Notes: generated by a model not told the origin, from the letters alone. DNA of 64,000 bases from Beroe forskalii (GCA_011033025.1 WFMF01000239.1:186001-250000); one strand, 5' to 3'; counted from the stretch's first letter, positions 48,463-60,703 are shown. Made by a program: numbers and translations.

Positions 48463-50282
48463 ATGGTCCTCCGTAGAGCCACCCACGCTGGGTCCTGGTA
48501 CACTGACGACACCAAACATCTGCGTGAGTAGTGTTATATGTCTTTTAAAGAGATGTTGGTATCTGTTAGACTTGACTCATTAATCAGCTCTACAGCCAAT
48601 CAATGAACATGCAATATTTGCCTTCATATTTTGCCCTTACTTTATTACGCCTTCCTGACACAAGTTTACTCAGGCAAGAAACTAGGGAAGTGGCATACTG
48701 AAGCCACCACTCCCCTAACCCTTATCTCACTCAGGCAAGGAACTAGGAAAGTGGCTGACTGAAGCCACCACTCCGCCCCCTACTGCTCGTGCCATCATAA
48801 GCCCCCACGCTGGGTACTCCTACTGTGGCGCTACTGGAGCCTACGGCTTCAAGTCCATCAACCCCTCAACCACAAAGAGAATAGTGGTGTTAGGACCTAG
48901 CCACTCAAAATACATTGAAGGTTTGCTGACGAGTTCTGTTTGCAATCTGCCTATGTTTCCTTGTCTTCGTTAGAATTTTCAACTTTTCAAAATATCTGCC
49001 AACATATGCAACGGAATTCTTTTGAATAGCAACGATTTCAGGTTTTCAATTAGTTTCATTACAAATGTTTCCAGGTTGTGCTATCAGCAAGTGTAGTAAG
49101 TTTGAAACTCCTCTCTACAACCTTATCACGGACGAGGAAACAGTGGCTACCCTCCACAACTCAGGACTGTTCTCTGATTTCCCTGAGAAGGATGATGAAC
49201 ACGAGCACAGCTTGGAGATGCAGTACCCCTACATTGCCAAGGTATCTGAGTCTGGAGTCACATTGCCAAGCAAGTGCCTGTTCGATGGCATCTATCATGC
49301 ATTCTCTAGCACTTAAGTTTATCGGTTACCCTAGTCCCTGTCAATTGGTTATTCTACCCAGCCCTCTCAAACTTTTACCCTATAAATTTCACGACACCCT
49401 TCCTAACTCTAATACCCTCTAAGTGAGCCTTTTCCTTGCAGATCATGGAAGAGTACAGGGATAACTTCAAGGTTGTTTCTGTTATAGTTGGTGATGTCAC
49501 AGTAGATCATGCGAGACAGTACGCCAAGGTGTTTGAACCTCTCCTAGCTGACCCACACACTGTATTCGTCATTTCCAGTGACTTCTGTCATTGGGGCTCC
49601 AGATTCAAGTTAGTACAGCGCAACCTAACTTTTATACTTCACATCTAGAATCGTAGAATATTCGTTTCACATCCCATTTCTGCGTTTCTGTCAACTTCTA
49701 AATGTCTTAACTTTCACATCCAAAATAATTATTTTTGTTTACATGTGTACCTTATTAAATATTTCACTTCCAAAGTTTGAAGTGGTATTATTTCCAGTTA
49801 CTGCAACGTAAACGGACAGACAGATATCCCCATATGGGAAGCCATAACAAACCTTGACAAGGAAGGTTAGCTTTTCATCACTCTCGTAATAACATAAACT
49901 TACATTCAACTCTTTGATCAGTATTTTTACGAGAAATGCGTTTGGATTCGTTGAATGCTTGAATGTTTCTGTTATATTATCTTTTGTTGTTACTAAAAAC
50001 TCAAATATTTCATCGGCATTTTTCTTTCTTTCTTTCTCAGGTATGGACGTAATAGAATCGCTGTCGCCCACCAAATTCCAAGATTACTTGAGCAGGACTA
50101 AAAACACGATTTGTGGACGCCGTCCCATTCTCCTTCTTCTTGCCACAGTTGAGCTGTACTCTAAAAATCACTCAAATTCCGAAGTTGAATTTTCGTTCCT
50201 GCACTATTCTCAGTCTAGTAAATGCTTTGAAAAACGTGATAGTAGTGTAAGCTACGCTAGCGGTGCCTTATTCATCAAATAA
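48463..50282 (+). CDS. MEMO1: MEMO1 (mediator of ErbB2-driven cell motility 1)
   Basis: Six exons in phase: 48463-48523, 48735-48920, 49075-49241, 49442-49608, 49798-49865 and 50041-50282. The protein starts MVLRRATHAGSWYTDD and contains the family's conserved ISPHAGYSYCGATGAY, VLGPSHSKY, CAISKCSKFETPLYNL, EHEHSLEMQYPYIAK, VISSDFCHWGSRFNY and CGRRPILLLL. The two histidines in HAGYSYCG and PSHSK and the late cysteine are the positions reported to bind copper/iron in MEMO1. Family role: a conserved protein related to class III dioxygenases, acting in cell migration and copper/iron redox control. Length is about 296 residues, as in human (297). The beginning of exon 2 is duplicated in the preceding intron (next entry). 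Confidence 0.96.
48674..48795 (+). repeat. 61-bp tandem duplication of the MEMO1 exon 2 start, including its acceptor
   Basis: TTTACTCAG|GCAAGAAACTAGGG... and TCACTCAG|GCAAGGAACTAGGA... are two diverged copies of an acceptor plus the first ~50 exon bases, with acceptors 61 bases apart. Only the second (exon start 48735) keeps the reading frame. Using the first shifts frame and meets a stop (GCT GAC TGA) within about 30 codons. Confidence 0.85.
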
Positions 50283-51288
50283 TCGTAAGCCGATGCGAAA
50301 AGCTGAACTTATCGAAAATTTTGCTTAATATTTCAATCTTTAACCAAAACTCCATTATTGTTCAAGATATTATATTGTATCATTATGTTGATTATCTTAT
50401 TTAACGAAAGCCCTATGTTGTAGTTTTAAACTAAATTTGTTAAGTTTCGTATTTGGAACCGTTTTATCGCTTTGTTTAAACTTCGAACTTTGAATAGAAA
50501 TGCCATTTGATTTGTTAACCGTGCAACAGTATCCAATTCTTAATGATATTTTGATCGAGGCCTTTATAAATATAGGATTTGGGCGATGTAAGAATATAAA
50601 AACTGTACATACTTATCTATGATATATCTTAATATTATTGAAGTATTGATGTTTTATGAATATACCTGAAATAAACTGTATATTATTCACTATATTCGAA
50701 TGTGATGACTACATCAGCCGGTGCTTTCAATTAATAGATTAAGGGGAGCCTTTGCAAGTCCGTGATCCCAGGTTTAGGGAAGCCTCCGTAGTGAACTCTG
50801 TAATTTTGATCCCTGGGGCATTAATCCTTTCAGTTTGTCTCTCCTAAAACAGTGACCTTTGAATTTCCTTCATCTCTGAATAAAGGCTACTGCTCTGTTG
50901 GAACTGTAACCAAACTTACTGTCTATTTTAAGAACAAGCCGCTCAAGCGTGACTTTCTTCGAAAGTTCAAAATGTGACAAGTGGCAATTTATTACGAAAA
51001 TTGTGACTTTTTCGGAATACGCGGATGGTCTCAGATTGAAATCTCCGCGCAATTCATCTTTTTGTGATAAATTTTAGCGCGCTTTTAACTGCGCGCGCAT
51101 TGAAAGTCCGGCAAATCACCCCACAAAGAAGCTTCGAATTTTGTTATTTTCCATCCATCAAAGTCCTGGTATAGTGTTGGGGTCAAGTATTCTTAGGCTT
51201 AAATCACTGAATTCAAGCCATTTCCATTTAGATAATTACCAAATTCCGTAGCTATGTGACGAATGGGAGGAAGTAGCGATGGGTAACC
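50283..51288. other. MEMO1 3' region and MIGA upstream DNA
   Basis: AT-rich, with a likely polyadenylation signal AAATAAACTG at about 50670 for MEMO1. Bases 50860-51110 are slightly GC-richer (CGCGCTTTTAACTGCGCGCG). No gene recognised. Confidence 0.55.
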
Positions 51289-54200
51289 ATGTCGGACATC
51301 GTTCAGTCTGGACTATCATTCCTCATCCCTAAAGACAACCGACTCACCCTTACCCTTCTGGTAGCTGGCACTGGTGCACTTGCTCTCCTTATCGAATATT
51401 ACTACAGAGATAGGAGGAATGGTTAGGATGGCTTTTTGGCATTACTGGTTTTAATTCCTAGCGAGGTTTTTTAAGCGGGGTTTCAGAAATGTCTGTTACC
51501 CGATTTCTTATTTGATTGTTGTTTTTTTACCCTACCAAGCAGTTGTGAATTCATTGATCTTTCAGGTCCATCCAACGAATCGTCACCTCAAGTTAGCTCG
51601 AAGATAGAAACAGGTTTTACTCGAACCCTCACCCAACTACCCTTCCCTTCATTGAATTTTACTTATTCGATCCCACGTAATCCGACCTGCTTTCTGCCCA
51701 TGAGACCCAACTCTTCCCTCAACTATAGCCCTATTTGCCCATTTTCTCAGGCAATGCCCGTCTGGAGGAAGCTATCCGTTACTACGAGTCTGCCCTGGTG
51801 GACATGCAGAGGGCTGGGGCTGACTCCTCTCAGAGAATGCAAGTCAGATCCATGCTGCTCCGGGCATACGAGATACAGGCCATTCTCTCTCCAGACGTGA
51901 GTTGAGAGATTGATTAGATATTTTGTATGATTTGGCCATGGCGCTGGTTTCATGCAGGTCTTACCTGCATTTGACCATCATCATATTGTTGACGTGCAAT
52001 CGGATTAATCAAGCCATGAATTCTATCCATCCAGAAACATATATAGAAGTAGTGAAGCTCAATTCATGTATAATAGAAACAGCAATGAATGTCAAAATGT
52101 CTCAACTCTCACATAACTCCAATAACCTATGATTAAATAAAGATAATAAACAATAATAGCTAGCATACATCATCTAGCTTTTATGCAGTTAGAATACCCC
52201 TTCCTCGAGTTCGTATCCCAAATACCATCCGGCAGTTCATCTACTGCTCTCATGAGTTTATCAGTGTCATAAAACTGGTCTCTGTAAACGCGCAAACTCC
52301 CGAAATACCCAGTTGGTCCGGGCAACTGATTATTCCCACCCAACTTCCACATTCCGTCATTCTCATCGTACAGAATACGCTCATTAAACCTCCAGTATTG
52401 ACACTTGGGTTCCATGCTCGCTTTGCTGATGCTCATGCAGCTCACTAGTGTTGTGTCTCGGAAGGATAGAGCCAGGTGGACCCATTGTCCCAGGGCTACT
52501 GATTCGTCGATGGTAGCAATGCGTCCTTCGCTGGCAAAGAAGAGGGTGATGTGCAGTTTGGACTTGTTGTCCACTGTGATGTGCGGGGATTTGAATGCTC
52601 CGGCTTCGTTGTACCTGAAAGGAATAGTGCAGTGAATTTCATAAATTGAGTTGGTTTTATTTCTAATTAGTGCCTTAAAGTTGTCAAAACAATTCACGCA
52701 AACTGCGTTCTGTGATCCTAATAAATAAACATCGGCTTATCTGTACAGTATGCTACACTGCTCTTTCTTGCACCTGTTGGTGAGTTTAAACCACAAACTA
52801 AACGTAGCCACTCCCTCATGAACGGGCACAGAACCCCCATCCTCATCCTCCCCATCAATCCCACACTTCTCTCCGTTCATGATGAACGGATACCCCTTCT
52901 CCACCCACGTCTTCTTTACCGGACACTGTGGGAACTCCTCCTCGGAATACGTTAAGAGGTCGAGGAGAAACGAGCAACACATGGTGAGTTCTTCGAACTT
53001 TGAAACGGGTGTCCAGGAACCGATGATTTCGATTGCGTTTCTGTCGCGAGCGTAGGCGAAGACGTTAGCTTCGTCTGTTGCCCAGGTATCGATATGAGAG
53101 ATCCAGCACCTCAGATGTACCGTGTTCCCTAACACGTTGTATTCTCTGTCTGGGAGTTGGAGTAAACCCGTGGGTAGGGGAAGGGTTACTTTTACTCGGG
53201 TTTTGTAGCTGTTCTTAGTGGATAGAAGAAGCTTTTGAGACCATGTTTTCAGTGTTTTACTCGTGTCTGCTGGGTCTAAAGACACGATCTCAACCCCCAC
53301 TACCATCCGTTCTGCTGAAGAGTACTGCACCGAAACATTGTAGTCCTGTTGTCCAAACACCACCTCATGAACATGCCCTCGGAATTTAACGGAAGCTGCT
53401 GAAACTGTCCGGATTTTATGTTTGTTAGATGCTGCCATTGTCTCCTGTAGTTCCGTGTTTATGAGTTCCAGATTCAGATTGTAGAGCTTGAGAGCTATTT
53501 CAGCCTGCTTGTTTTCCTGTAAAGCAGACAGATGGTAGTAGTAAAGAGTAGCAGAGCTGTTAGGGTGGAATGTCTTGCTGTTCTCCTTCTCTGTGATGTA
53601 CGCAGCGTTGTACTGGGACGATTCACAGCCTGCCTCAGCCGCTAGTTGGTACGTGATAAAGGCTTTCTGGTATTCCTTCTGGAAGTAGAACTCCAGTGCT
53701 TGTCTGGTTAGTCGAGCTAAATGGTCGTGTTTTATGGAAATCCAGCTGTAATACCGGACAGCATGATTACAACTCCTCGGAGTTCCTAGCCCGAACTTGT
53801 GCAGTGATCCTGCCTCTATCGCTGCCCCCAGGTGCCCCCATGGAGGCAGCCTTCTCGAACAGAACAAGAGCTTCCTCGTGATTAGTTCCTCCCGGGACAG
53901 TCCGGTCTGATGTACATCATACCGAGTGAGTAGACGGAGTTCCTGTCGCCTTTTTCAGCACCCTGTTTGTAGTAACTGATAGCTTCTGTAAGGTTACCAG
54001 TTCTCTCACTGTGATACCACCCTAACCCCCCTAGCGAGGCTACAAACCCTGCCTCCGCTGCTCTGACCAGCATCTCAACCCCTCCCTTCTCATCTTTAGG
54101 AGTTCCATGTCCGTCTATCTTCAGCAGAGCAGCCTCGTGCATGGCTTGCTTATCCCCGCCATCTGCAGCTCGCTGGTAGAACTCAAACGCTTTGTTCAGA

Positions 54201-57200
54201 TCCTTCTTCCGGCCCTGAGCTCCGTATAAGTGCTGAGTTCCCAGCTTCTTAGCAGCCTCAGTATCGCCCTCCACCGCCAACTCCACATTCCGTCTGTGCT
54301 GCAGCCCTGCCTCCCCCTCCTGATCAAATAACTCCTTCTCTGAACTGAGTTTTACAGTCTCCGCCCACACGTTATGTAGCGTCAGGTTGTTCATTGTCTC
54401 GTGAGCCTCCAACGCCAGCCTCTCGTAATACACCAGTGCTGACTCGCAATCCTCCGGGATATCAGAACCAGTAGCAAACCTGTGTCTAAACGCTAAAGCC
54501 AGGTCGGATAACACGTGACCTTCCAGAGATGCTGCCAGGTATTCCTTTCCATCCGGGACCTTATCTGGTCCCTCTATCACTACTTTGGTATACGACCCGT
54601 TGTAGTTGCTGTAACACTCCGACTGCACGAGCAGTCTGTACCCCTCTACCACTCGGCCTGCTTCTAGGAGGGGGTACGCCTGTTTCATCAGCTGCTCTCC
54701 CACTTTCAGTGCTGTGTTCTCAAAGCTCTGTCTGTCTTTGTCCGATGTGAAGGTCAGTTCGAAGGAGGTGCTCTTGATGGCTGCCTCCTTGTGCAGGAGT
54801 TCGTACAGGTTGTACCGCATTTGCTTGCAGGTAGGCGTGGTGCCGTTACCTGAAGGGGTGGAGTTACTTTCAAGTGATAATCTCAAGGATAGTGTACCGT
54901 AAAATTATGTGCGCTCGAATACCTTACCTAAGAAATGTCCCTGAAATGAATAATGAACAAAAAACTACAAATAATAAGTATGAAGAAACGTGAGCAATGA
55001 ACTCCTCTCAATTCAACTCACCTATTTTGTACATGAAATGAGATGGCGCTGGCCAGCTTATTGCCCCCGTATCCACATGTTGATTCACGTAGATATCTGT
55101 CATTCCCACAGCCCCTGCCACGCTCAAATGCCACAGATTCCCTCCCACATTCCACTCTTCTTCCCCATAATCCAGCACCATATCTTCCTCAAACGTGTAG
55201 AACAGAGTCCCAATCTCCGCTAAATCTCTGTCCCGGGCTAGAATCTGAACTTGGTTCTTGTAGACATTGAGTTGTAGAGACACCCATTGGTATAGCGGTA
55301 TAGTGAACCCAGATAGGACTAAATCAGCAGCTTTTCCCTTGAGTTGGCTTGCAAACACCACCGTTCCTGTGTCTGTGATGAAGATGGACGGAGTCAGGTC
55401 GTATCCCTTACTGTTGGTCCGACAGAGCACCGCACACCGCTGATTCCCTGGTTCCGGACAGTACTTAGTAAGGAAGAGCCAGGTTGTGAAGGTTACTTTA
55501 GCCACAGGGTCCACTCTCTGAGGGAGGGTGATGAGGCGCTGGATGCCCACTCGTTGGGAGGAGAACACGATGGGGAAGGTGAGGAGGTGTTGAGGAGTGG
55601 GAGGGGTGGTGTCGTACGGGTGGAGGGGTTGGAGGGGATGGAGAGAGTGGGTGGGAGGAGAGCGAGGAGGATTTGGAGAAATAACATCACATTACTGGGG
55701 AAACGAAGAACGATATAAACGAAAGTTGGATCCTCCCGAAAAAAGCTTTTGTGACACGATCTAAACGCTCAAATTTGTGCGGGAAAAGTTGCAAAATTCT
55801 GCGTTCAGTCAAGCCACGATACTACGTACTATCGTCAGCTCCTCTCTCGTTTAGTAACTGAACTCTACAGTGCTACGTCCACGTTGATCGGTGAGGTGGG
55901 GTACGTGTCATCATGTGTATAGGAGAGTACATTGTACATTGTACACACAATGTATGATGATGTACATCGGAATAGTGTGCATTTAGTCATGGAATCCCTG
56001 GAGTTATTAAGGGGTGTTTGGGGAAGGTTTGAATTAAAAAAGGCGGTTTGAACCTTATGGTTTGATTTATTATTGTATTGTTAAATTTACGTGACCTAGC
56101 TCTACGAAACCTTCTGATAGAGGAGACCGCCACTGTTTCGCTGAATGTCTTTTTGTTTACTCCTGAGAATGTTTTGAAGCTTCTTAAGCAGTGGTTCCTT
56201 TTTCATGGTTTGTACCTATTCAGTATTTTCTTGGAATTCGGTGACATTTGACGCTCTGATTGGAATATGAATGCTTCATTTTATGGTAATCCGGAGACTG
56301 TCGACTACCTTCTCATAACAATTGGGGGGGGGGGGGGGTGGGGGGCATCAAACACTATATAAATCATAATTTTGCTCAAATTGAAGATACAAACTCTTAA
56401 ATCCATCATCATTTCAGGATTTAAAGTTTATCGTATTTAAAGTTTATTGATTTAAAGTTTATCGTATCATTTAAACGTTTTAACTTGCTCTCTAAACTAA
56501 ATCATTTCAGGAGTTTAACCTGAGGAGCAGTGTGATGATTGAAGGATCTGCTTCAGATGTCATCAAAGGAATCGTTCAGGATAACCTTTCAGAACTAGAT
56601 TCAGGTTGGTCTTTCCTATGGGCTTTACAGTACTACATACTAGGCCTTTCTCACGAATCACTCCATAACCAATCATCCATTTATTTCTGCAGATCTAACA
56701 AATTCTTATTAAACTCAATAATTTCAGGACTGCGTTCGAACTGCACGACCCCCCTGGCAGTAGACCACCCCCTCTCCCTACCTGCTCCCGCCCACTCGCC
56801 CCTACCACTCTCCCCCTCGCCGCCCCACCACACAGCCACCCCCATCCCACCCTCCCCTCCGCCCCGGGTCAGATCAGACTCCATCTCCTCCGGGGCCATG
56901 TCAGACTTCTACGAGGCATTTGATATTCTGGAGGAGGATGCGGAAAGTGACAACTTCCCGCCTTTTTACCGGGTAAAAATCTTACAATAGAAAAACACAG
57001 CTGTTCTGTAAACTGTGTTCTTTGTTTTAATAAAAAGTTCTAAATGTATAATTTTGTGAAGAAATTGCATGAAACCCTGAAATGAGAATTCCCGCTCGCT
57101 TACTGTGCCCATCTTTCAGGATCAGATATTCCTGCATAAAGTCAAGGAGTTTGCTTGCAGGACAAACCGTTTCGAGCAGTTCAAACTGGGCTCTCCTAGT

Positions 57201-58805
57201 GAATATCTCGTAAAGGTATTGGCCCAAGAATCTTTTCATCTACACTTCCGTTTTTCTATATCAAATGATTGTTGTTACTCCGAGGACGTGTGGAAGCTTC
57301 ATTATTTTCTCATCAGAAAATCCAACCACTCTTAATTGATAACGCTTCCTATGCAGGTTCAGTGCATCAGGTTAGCATTCGACCGACTGATGCGGTGTCC
57401 TGAGAAGAGATCGTGGATGGTGAACATGGGTCGGAGTAACACCTCCAAGCTGCTGTCTGTAGCCGGGACAGACAGCTCTGCCTTCTGTTCTGCGTACGAT
57501 GATATGATAGAGTATGTGGGGAATCTGACGAACCTTCCTGCCATCAGGGAGGAGCTCAGAGGTGTGTGAAACTGGAATGGATCATTTGTGACTGTTTGTG
57601 ACTGTGAATGTGATGTTATTCTTTACGGACTTCAAAGTCAAACGTCCAAGTGAGAATGATCATAATAGTCATGATCCAACTTCTAGAAATTAAACTCACC
57701 CTACCCATAGAACCTGACATAAAAGATATTTGTCAATTTCTTAATTTGAAAAGGTTTACTTTATCCAGGGCGAAGAGTAGCGTGTATCAACCTGTTCGAC
57801 ATTGTCATCGACTTCTGTTTACTCGACTCATTCGATGATCTTGATATGGTGAGATTTACTCAATTCCTCCCTTCGACCATGAATATTTCTCAAAAATGAG
57901 TTGCAATTACTGTTCACAAAACTTAAATTCTTGTCTATTTTATCCAGTATCCTACTATCGCATCTCTCCGCGCCGCGCCGCCTTCGTTTTCTCACTCCCG
58001 TCCCCCTCCCAGCCGCCAGCAGCAGTAACTTCAGTCCTGGGGAACAGCTGGATATCCCAGGGCCTCCGGAAGAGCATGTTATCCACTGCAGTGTGGGGCA
58101 TGATTTCCAGCAAGAGCAAGAAAGCAGCGCCGGACGGCTTCCTCAGTGAGTCTAAAATTGGGTAGCTGTTGTGACAGCCCCGAGAATTGTTACGAAATTA
58201 AAATAAAGAATTGGAAACCTTTATCGCATTTTATGTCGCACGCACGCCTAATATTGGACCATTATAATTGTTTTTATTAAAAAGCTGTTCTACACGTCCA
58301 GAAATGTGTTTTCTGCGAGGCGGTGGGAATAATCATCACCACATCTTGCTTCTCCAGGCAGGTTTTACAAGATCATGGGGGAACTGTCCCCCTCCCTCGC
58401 CTGGGGTTTCCTGGGAGACGATGCCTTGCTGCAGCCCATCTGTGCCATGATACGCTCAGACTTGGAGACTTCCCTCACAACAGTGAGTGAATTTCCTTTA
58501 TAATTGGAGTTGCCTTCGTTTGTTGTGCATTATGGAATATGGATCTTTAGTTTTTATCGTTGCAATTTAAAACAACAGGATTGAATTTGAAGGTAACGGA
58601 AGTAATCTATCCTTGAATACCTTCAACATTTTATAACCGCTTACTTTGTATTTTCCTTCTCAGTTCTACGCACATTTCCTCACAGGTATTCGACGAACTT
58701 CAGACGGACTACTCGACTCTCGACAGTCTGGCCGAGGACCTGTACAAAACACTGAGGTCCTCCTCAAACAGACTTACGGAACAGCTGGACAGTGCCCTAA
58801 CCTGA
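51289..58805 (+). CDS. MIGA: Mitoguardin (MIGA/FAM73), outer mitochondrial membrane protein
   Basis: Eleven exons join in phase: 51289-51421, 51566-51613, 51751-51896, 56511-56604, 56728-56972, 57120-57215, 57357-57561, 57769-57848, 58013-58145, 58358-58482 and 58686-58805 (about 475 residues). N-terminus MSDIVQSGLSFLIPKDNRLT then a membrane helix (LTLLVAGTGALALLIEYYY). ARLEEAIRYYESALVDMQRA follows. A P-rich linker then leads to SISSGAMSDFYEAFDILEED (a possible FFAT-like segment precedes the lipid-binding part). The conserved C-terminal fold includes VACINLFDIVIDFCLLDSFD, DLDM|PPAAVTSVLGNSWIS, PDGFLSRFYKIMGEL and LAWGFLGDDALLQP. These match human mitoguardins (DAFEDLDNPPSAVLAVLQNRWLS; YPDGFISHFY; SPVLAWGFLG). 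Mitoguardins promote mitochondrial fusion and lipid transfer at ER/lipid-droplet contacts. Intron 3 (51897-56510) contains the whole SEL1L3-like gene on the other strand. The exon 9 acceptor at 58011-58012 is chosen over an earlier one because only it keeps frame. Confidence 0.9.
52170..55687 (-). CDS. SEL1L3: SEL1L3-like protein (LamG-like domain plus Sel1 repeats), nested in MIGA intron 3; two frameshifts
   Basis: Minus strand. A signal-peptide-like start (MLFLQILLALLPPTLS, ATG at 55687) is not in frame with the body, so the true 5' exon is uncertain. The body runs from about 55568 (IVFSSQRVGIQRLITLPQRV) with a LamG-like domain (VSLQLNVYKNQVQIL, WNVGGNLWHLSVAG) to 55022. The next exon (54849 to about 52747) has N-terminal helices and Sel1 repeats (DLNKAFEFYQRAADGGDKQA, LTEAISYYKQGAEKGDRNSV, HNAVRYYS-type). 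A Cys-containing region follows, then the last exon 52614-52170 with a second LamG-like segment (ESVALGQWVHLALSF). The frame shifts twice near 53890 and 53840: MYIRPDCPG | GTNHEEALVLFEKAASMG | HLGAAIEAGSLHKFGLG. Each shift needs one base skipped, inside G-rich runs. The match to Sel1 repeats on all sides shows that these are real breaks in this sequence. Human SEL1L3 is a ~1,130-residue membrane protein of unclear function. The last exon joins through CT|GTACAG at 52747. Confidence 0.8.
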
Positions 58806-59132
58806 GACTCAGACAGCGTGTAATTACTATCAAATAATTAATTGATTTTGAAGTCTTGATCTCTTTATTCTGGCACCTGATGGTAAAAGTTGCACTGACT
58901 TAAATCCGCAAAACATGATATGATAGTTGATGTTCTTGAAATCAACCACCACCTATATACTTGGAGTTCCCGTAACTAACTAGGGCGTCGCGAAACACTC
59001 CTAAATTCATCGAAATGAAAGTTGAAATTATGAATTTCAATAACCATTTTTAGCAAGCGTTCTATTTCTTATTTTTGATTGTGATAGTCACATAGTATTG
59101 ATAGATTGAATTCGCAGGTTTCCCCTCTTTAA
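58806..59132. other. MIGA 3' region
   Basis: AT-rich. A CAAATAATTAATTG stretch follows the stop. No clear signal or gene. It ends in CTCTTTAA, the target duplication of the foldback element. Confidence 0.5.
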
Positions 59133-60217
59133 GGGGGGGGGGGTTCAAGCCAAATTTTTGGGAAAACACGTTTCTAAGATAACGGTTGACCCAAAAGGTT
59201 TACCCCGTGGGCCAATTTTTTGGCCAGGTTTGGTACCCCCAGACCCACTGGCGCCGCCGTGGCGCCATGCCCAAATATGGGCACAAAATGGGCATATTTT
59301 TTCAAAAGCATCTTGGGCGGGATCTGAGGTGTCCAATCGATAGATAATGGTCCCCTGAGTTACCATAAAAAATTTGAAGTCGTTATCTCAAAAAATGGCT
59401 GAGTTATGGCCGAAAAACGTATGCCCATATATGGGCATACGCGCATCGCGCAAGCCAATTCTGGCCCATAACTTGGCCAAATATCGATATTTTTGAATGA
59501 AACCAACTTTATTCGATAAATAGCGTTGAATTATGTATTCTCTGCAAGTTTGGGCTTGATTGCTGCTAAAATGGCGATTTGAGGTCCAAAAAACCTCTTA
59601 AAAACCACAAAATCGCCATTTTCTCAGTTCGCGTTTTTTCCAAAGTGCACTTTACTCAAACGCTTATAACTCTGGCTACGATTGATATTTTTGCATAATT
59701 CTTTTTTTACGTGAAACTAGACTAAATTCCTCAGAAACAAATAGAGCCGGATTTTTGATTTAGGCCTCCAAAAATTTTTGGCGCCAAAAGTGCCAAACTT
59801 GCAGAGAATACATAATTCAACGCTATTTATCGAATAAAGTTGGTTTCATTCAAAAATATCGATATTTGGCCAAGTTATGGGCCAGAATTGGCTTGCACGA
59901 TGCGCGTATGCCCATATATGGGCATACGTTTTTCGGCCATAACTCAGCCATTTTTTGAGATAACGACTTCAAATTTTTTATGGTAACTCAGGGGACCATT
60001 ATCTATCGATTGGACACCTCAGATCCCGCCCAAGATGCTTTTGAAAAAATATGCCCATTTTGTGCCCATATTTGGGCATGGCGCCACGGCGGCGCCAGTG
60101 GGTCTGGGGGTACCAAACCTGGCCAAAAAGTTGGCCCACGGGGTATACCTTTTGGGTCAACCGTTATCTCAGAAACGTGTTTTCCCAAAAATTTGGCTTG
60201 AACCCCCCCCCCCCCCC
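59133..60217. mobile_element. Foldback transposon with ~420-bp inverted arms
   Basis: The left arm 59133-59551 is almost the exact reverse complement of the right arm 59795-60217; the middle is 243 bases. The arms begin with a run of G (11 left; about 15 C at the right end) and then TTCAAGCCAAATTTTTGGGA. CTCTTTAA flanks both ends (59125-59132 and 60218-60225), an apparent 8-bp target duplication, which would fit hAT-like elements. Each arm contains the perfect palindrome with half CGTATGCCCATA (59418-59441 and 59905-59928). The loop has its own inner inverted pair (ATGGCGATTT / AAATCGCCAT). Frames of 60-70 codons seen in both arms are mirror images and not genes. No transposase, so non-autonomous. 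Confidence 0.88.
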
Positions 60218-60703
60218 CTCTTTAACGTGTAAGTTTGAGTAAAACTATGAATTTTTATTGAAGAAGTTGAAGAATCGAATAACGGCTTTCAGTTTCAGTT
60301 GACTGATCAGTGATCCGATCACCTTTCTCTTTTTCACATACAACTGCATGGGTATTGCGCATACTCATTAAGTGTCCAACTGTCCAACTGAACACTGAAT
60401 GAATCACTTCCTCAATTTTAAATGATCTCAACTTGAGGTATTTTAGAATTTTCTATGCTAGGTTTGTTTCTTATATTCACACAGTTATTTTATGTTTTCT
60501 GTTCAATAGCAATAAATGTATTCGGAAACAAAAGCTGTTGAAGCCCAGTTTACTCTTGTCCTTTCGAGCAGCGCATGCGCCTACCACATTGAGGTTTTTT
60601 CCTTTAAAATTGACAGATTTTGGTCTCTAAGCCCTTAAATTCGATTTTGTAAATACCATGGAGCACAGCTGTAACGATTTGATGAGCTGAAAAACTTATA
60701 ATT
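60218..60703. other. AT-rich spacer between foldback element and satellite
   Basis: No gene or repeat recognised, beyond a few short repeats (CAACTGTCCAACTG). Confidence 0.5.

Noticed and set aside
52615-52740. AT-AG (non-GT) intron in SEL1L3
   Set aside because: At first the junction seemed to need an AT donor (CAG|ATAAGC), but CT|GTACAG six bases upstream is canonical and keeps the frame.
57896-58165. MIGA exon starting at 57948 after TATCCAG
   Set aside because: Phase does not fit the previous exon and leads to a stop. The acceptor at 58011-58012 joins DLDM to PPAAV in frame and matches the family.
59145-60242. Pairs of 60-73-residue proteins in both arms at 59.15-60.24 kb
   Set aside because: Identical proteins on opposite strands are the two arms of the foldback element; no family similarity.
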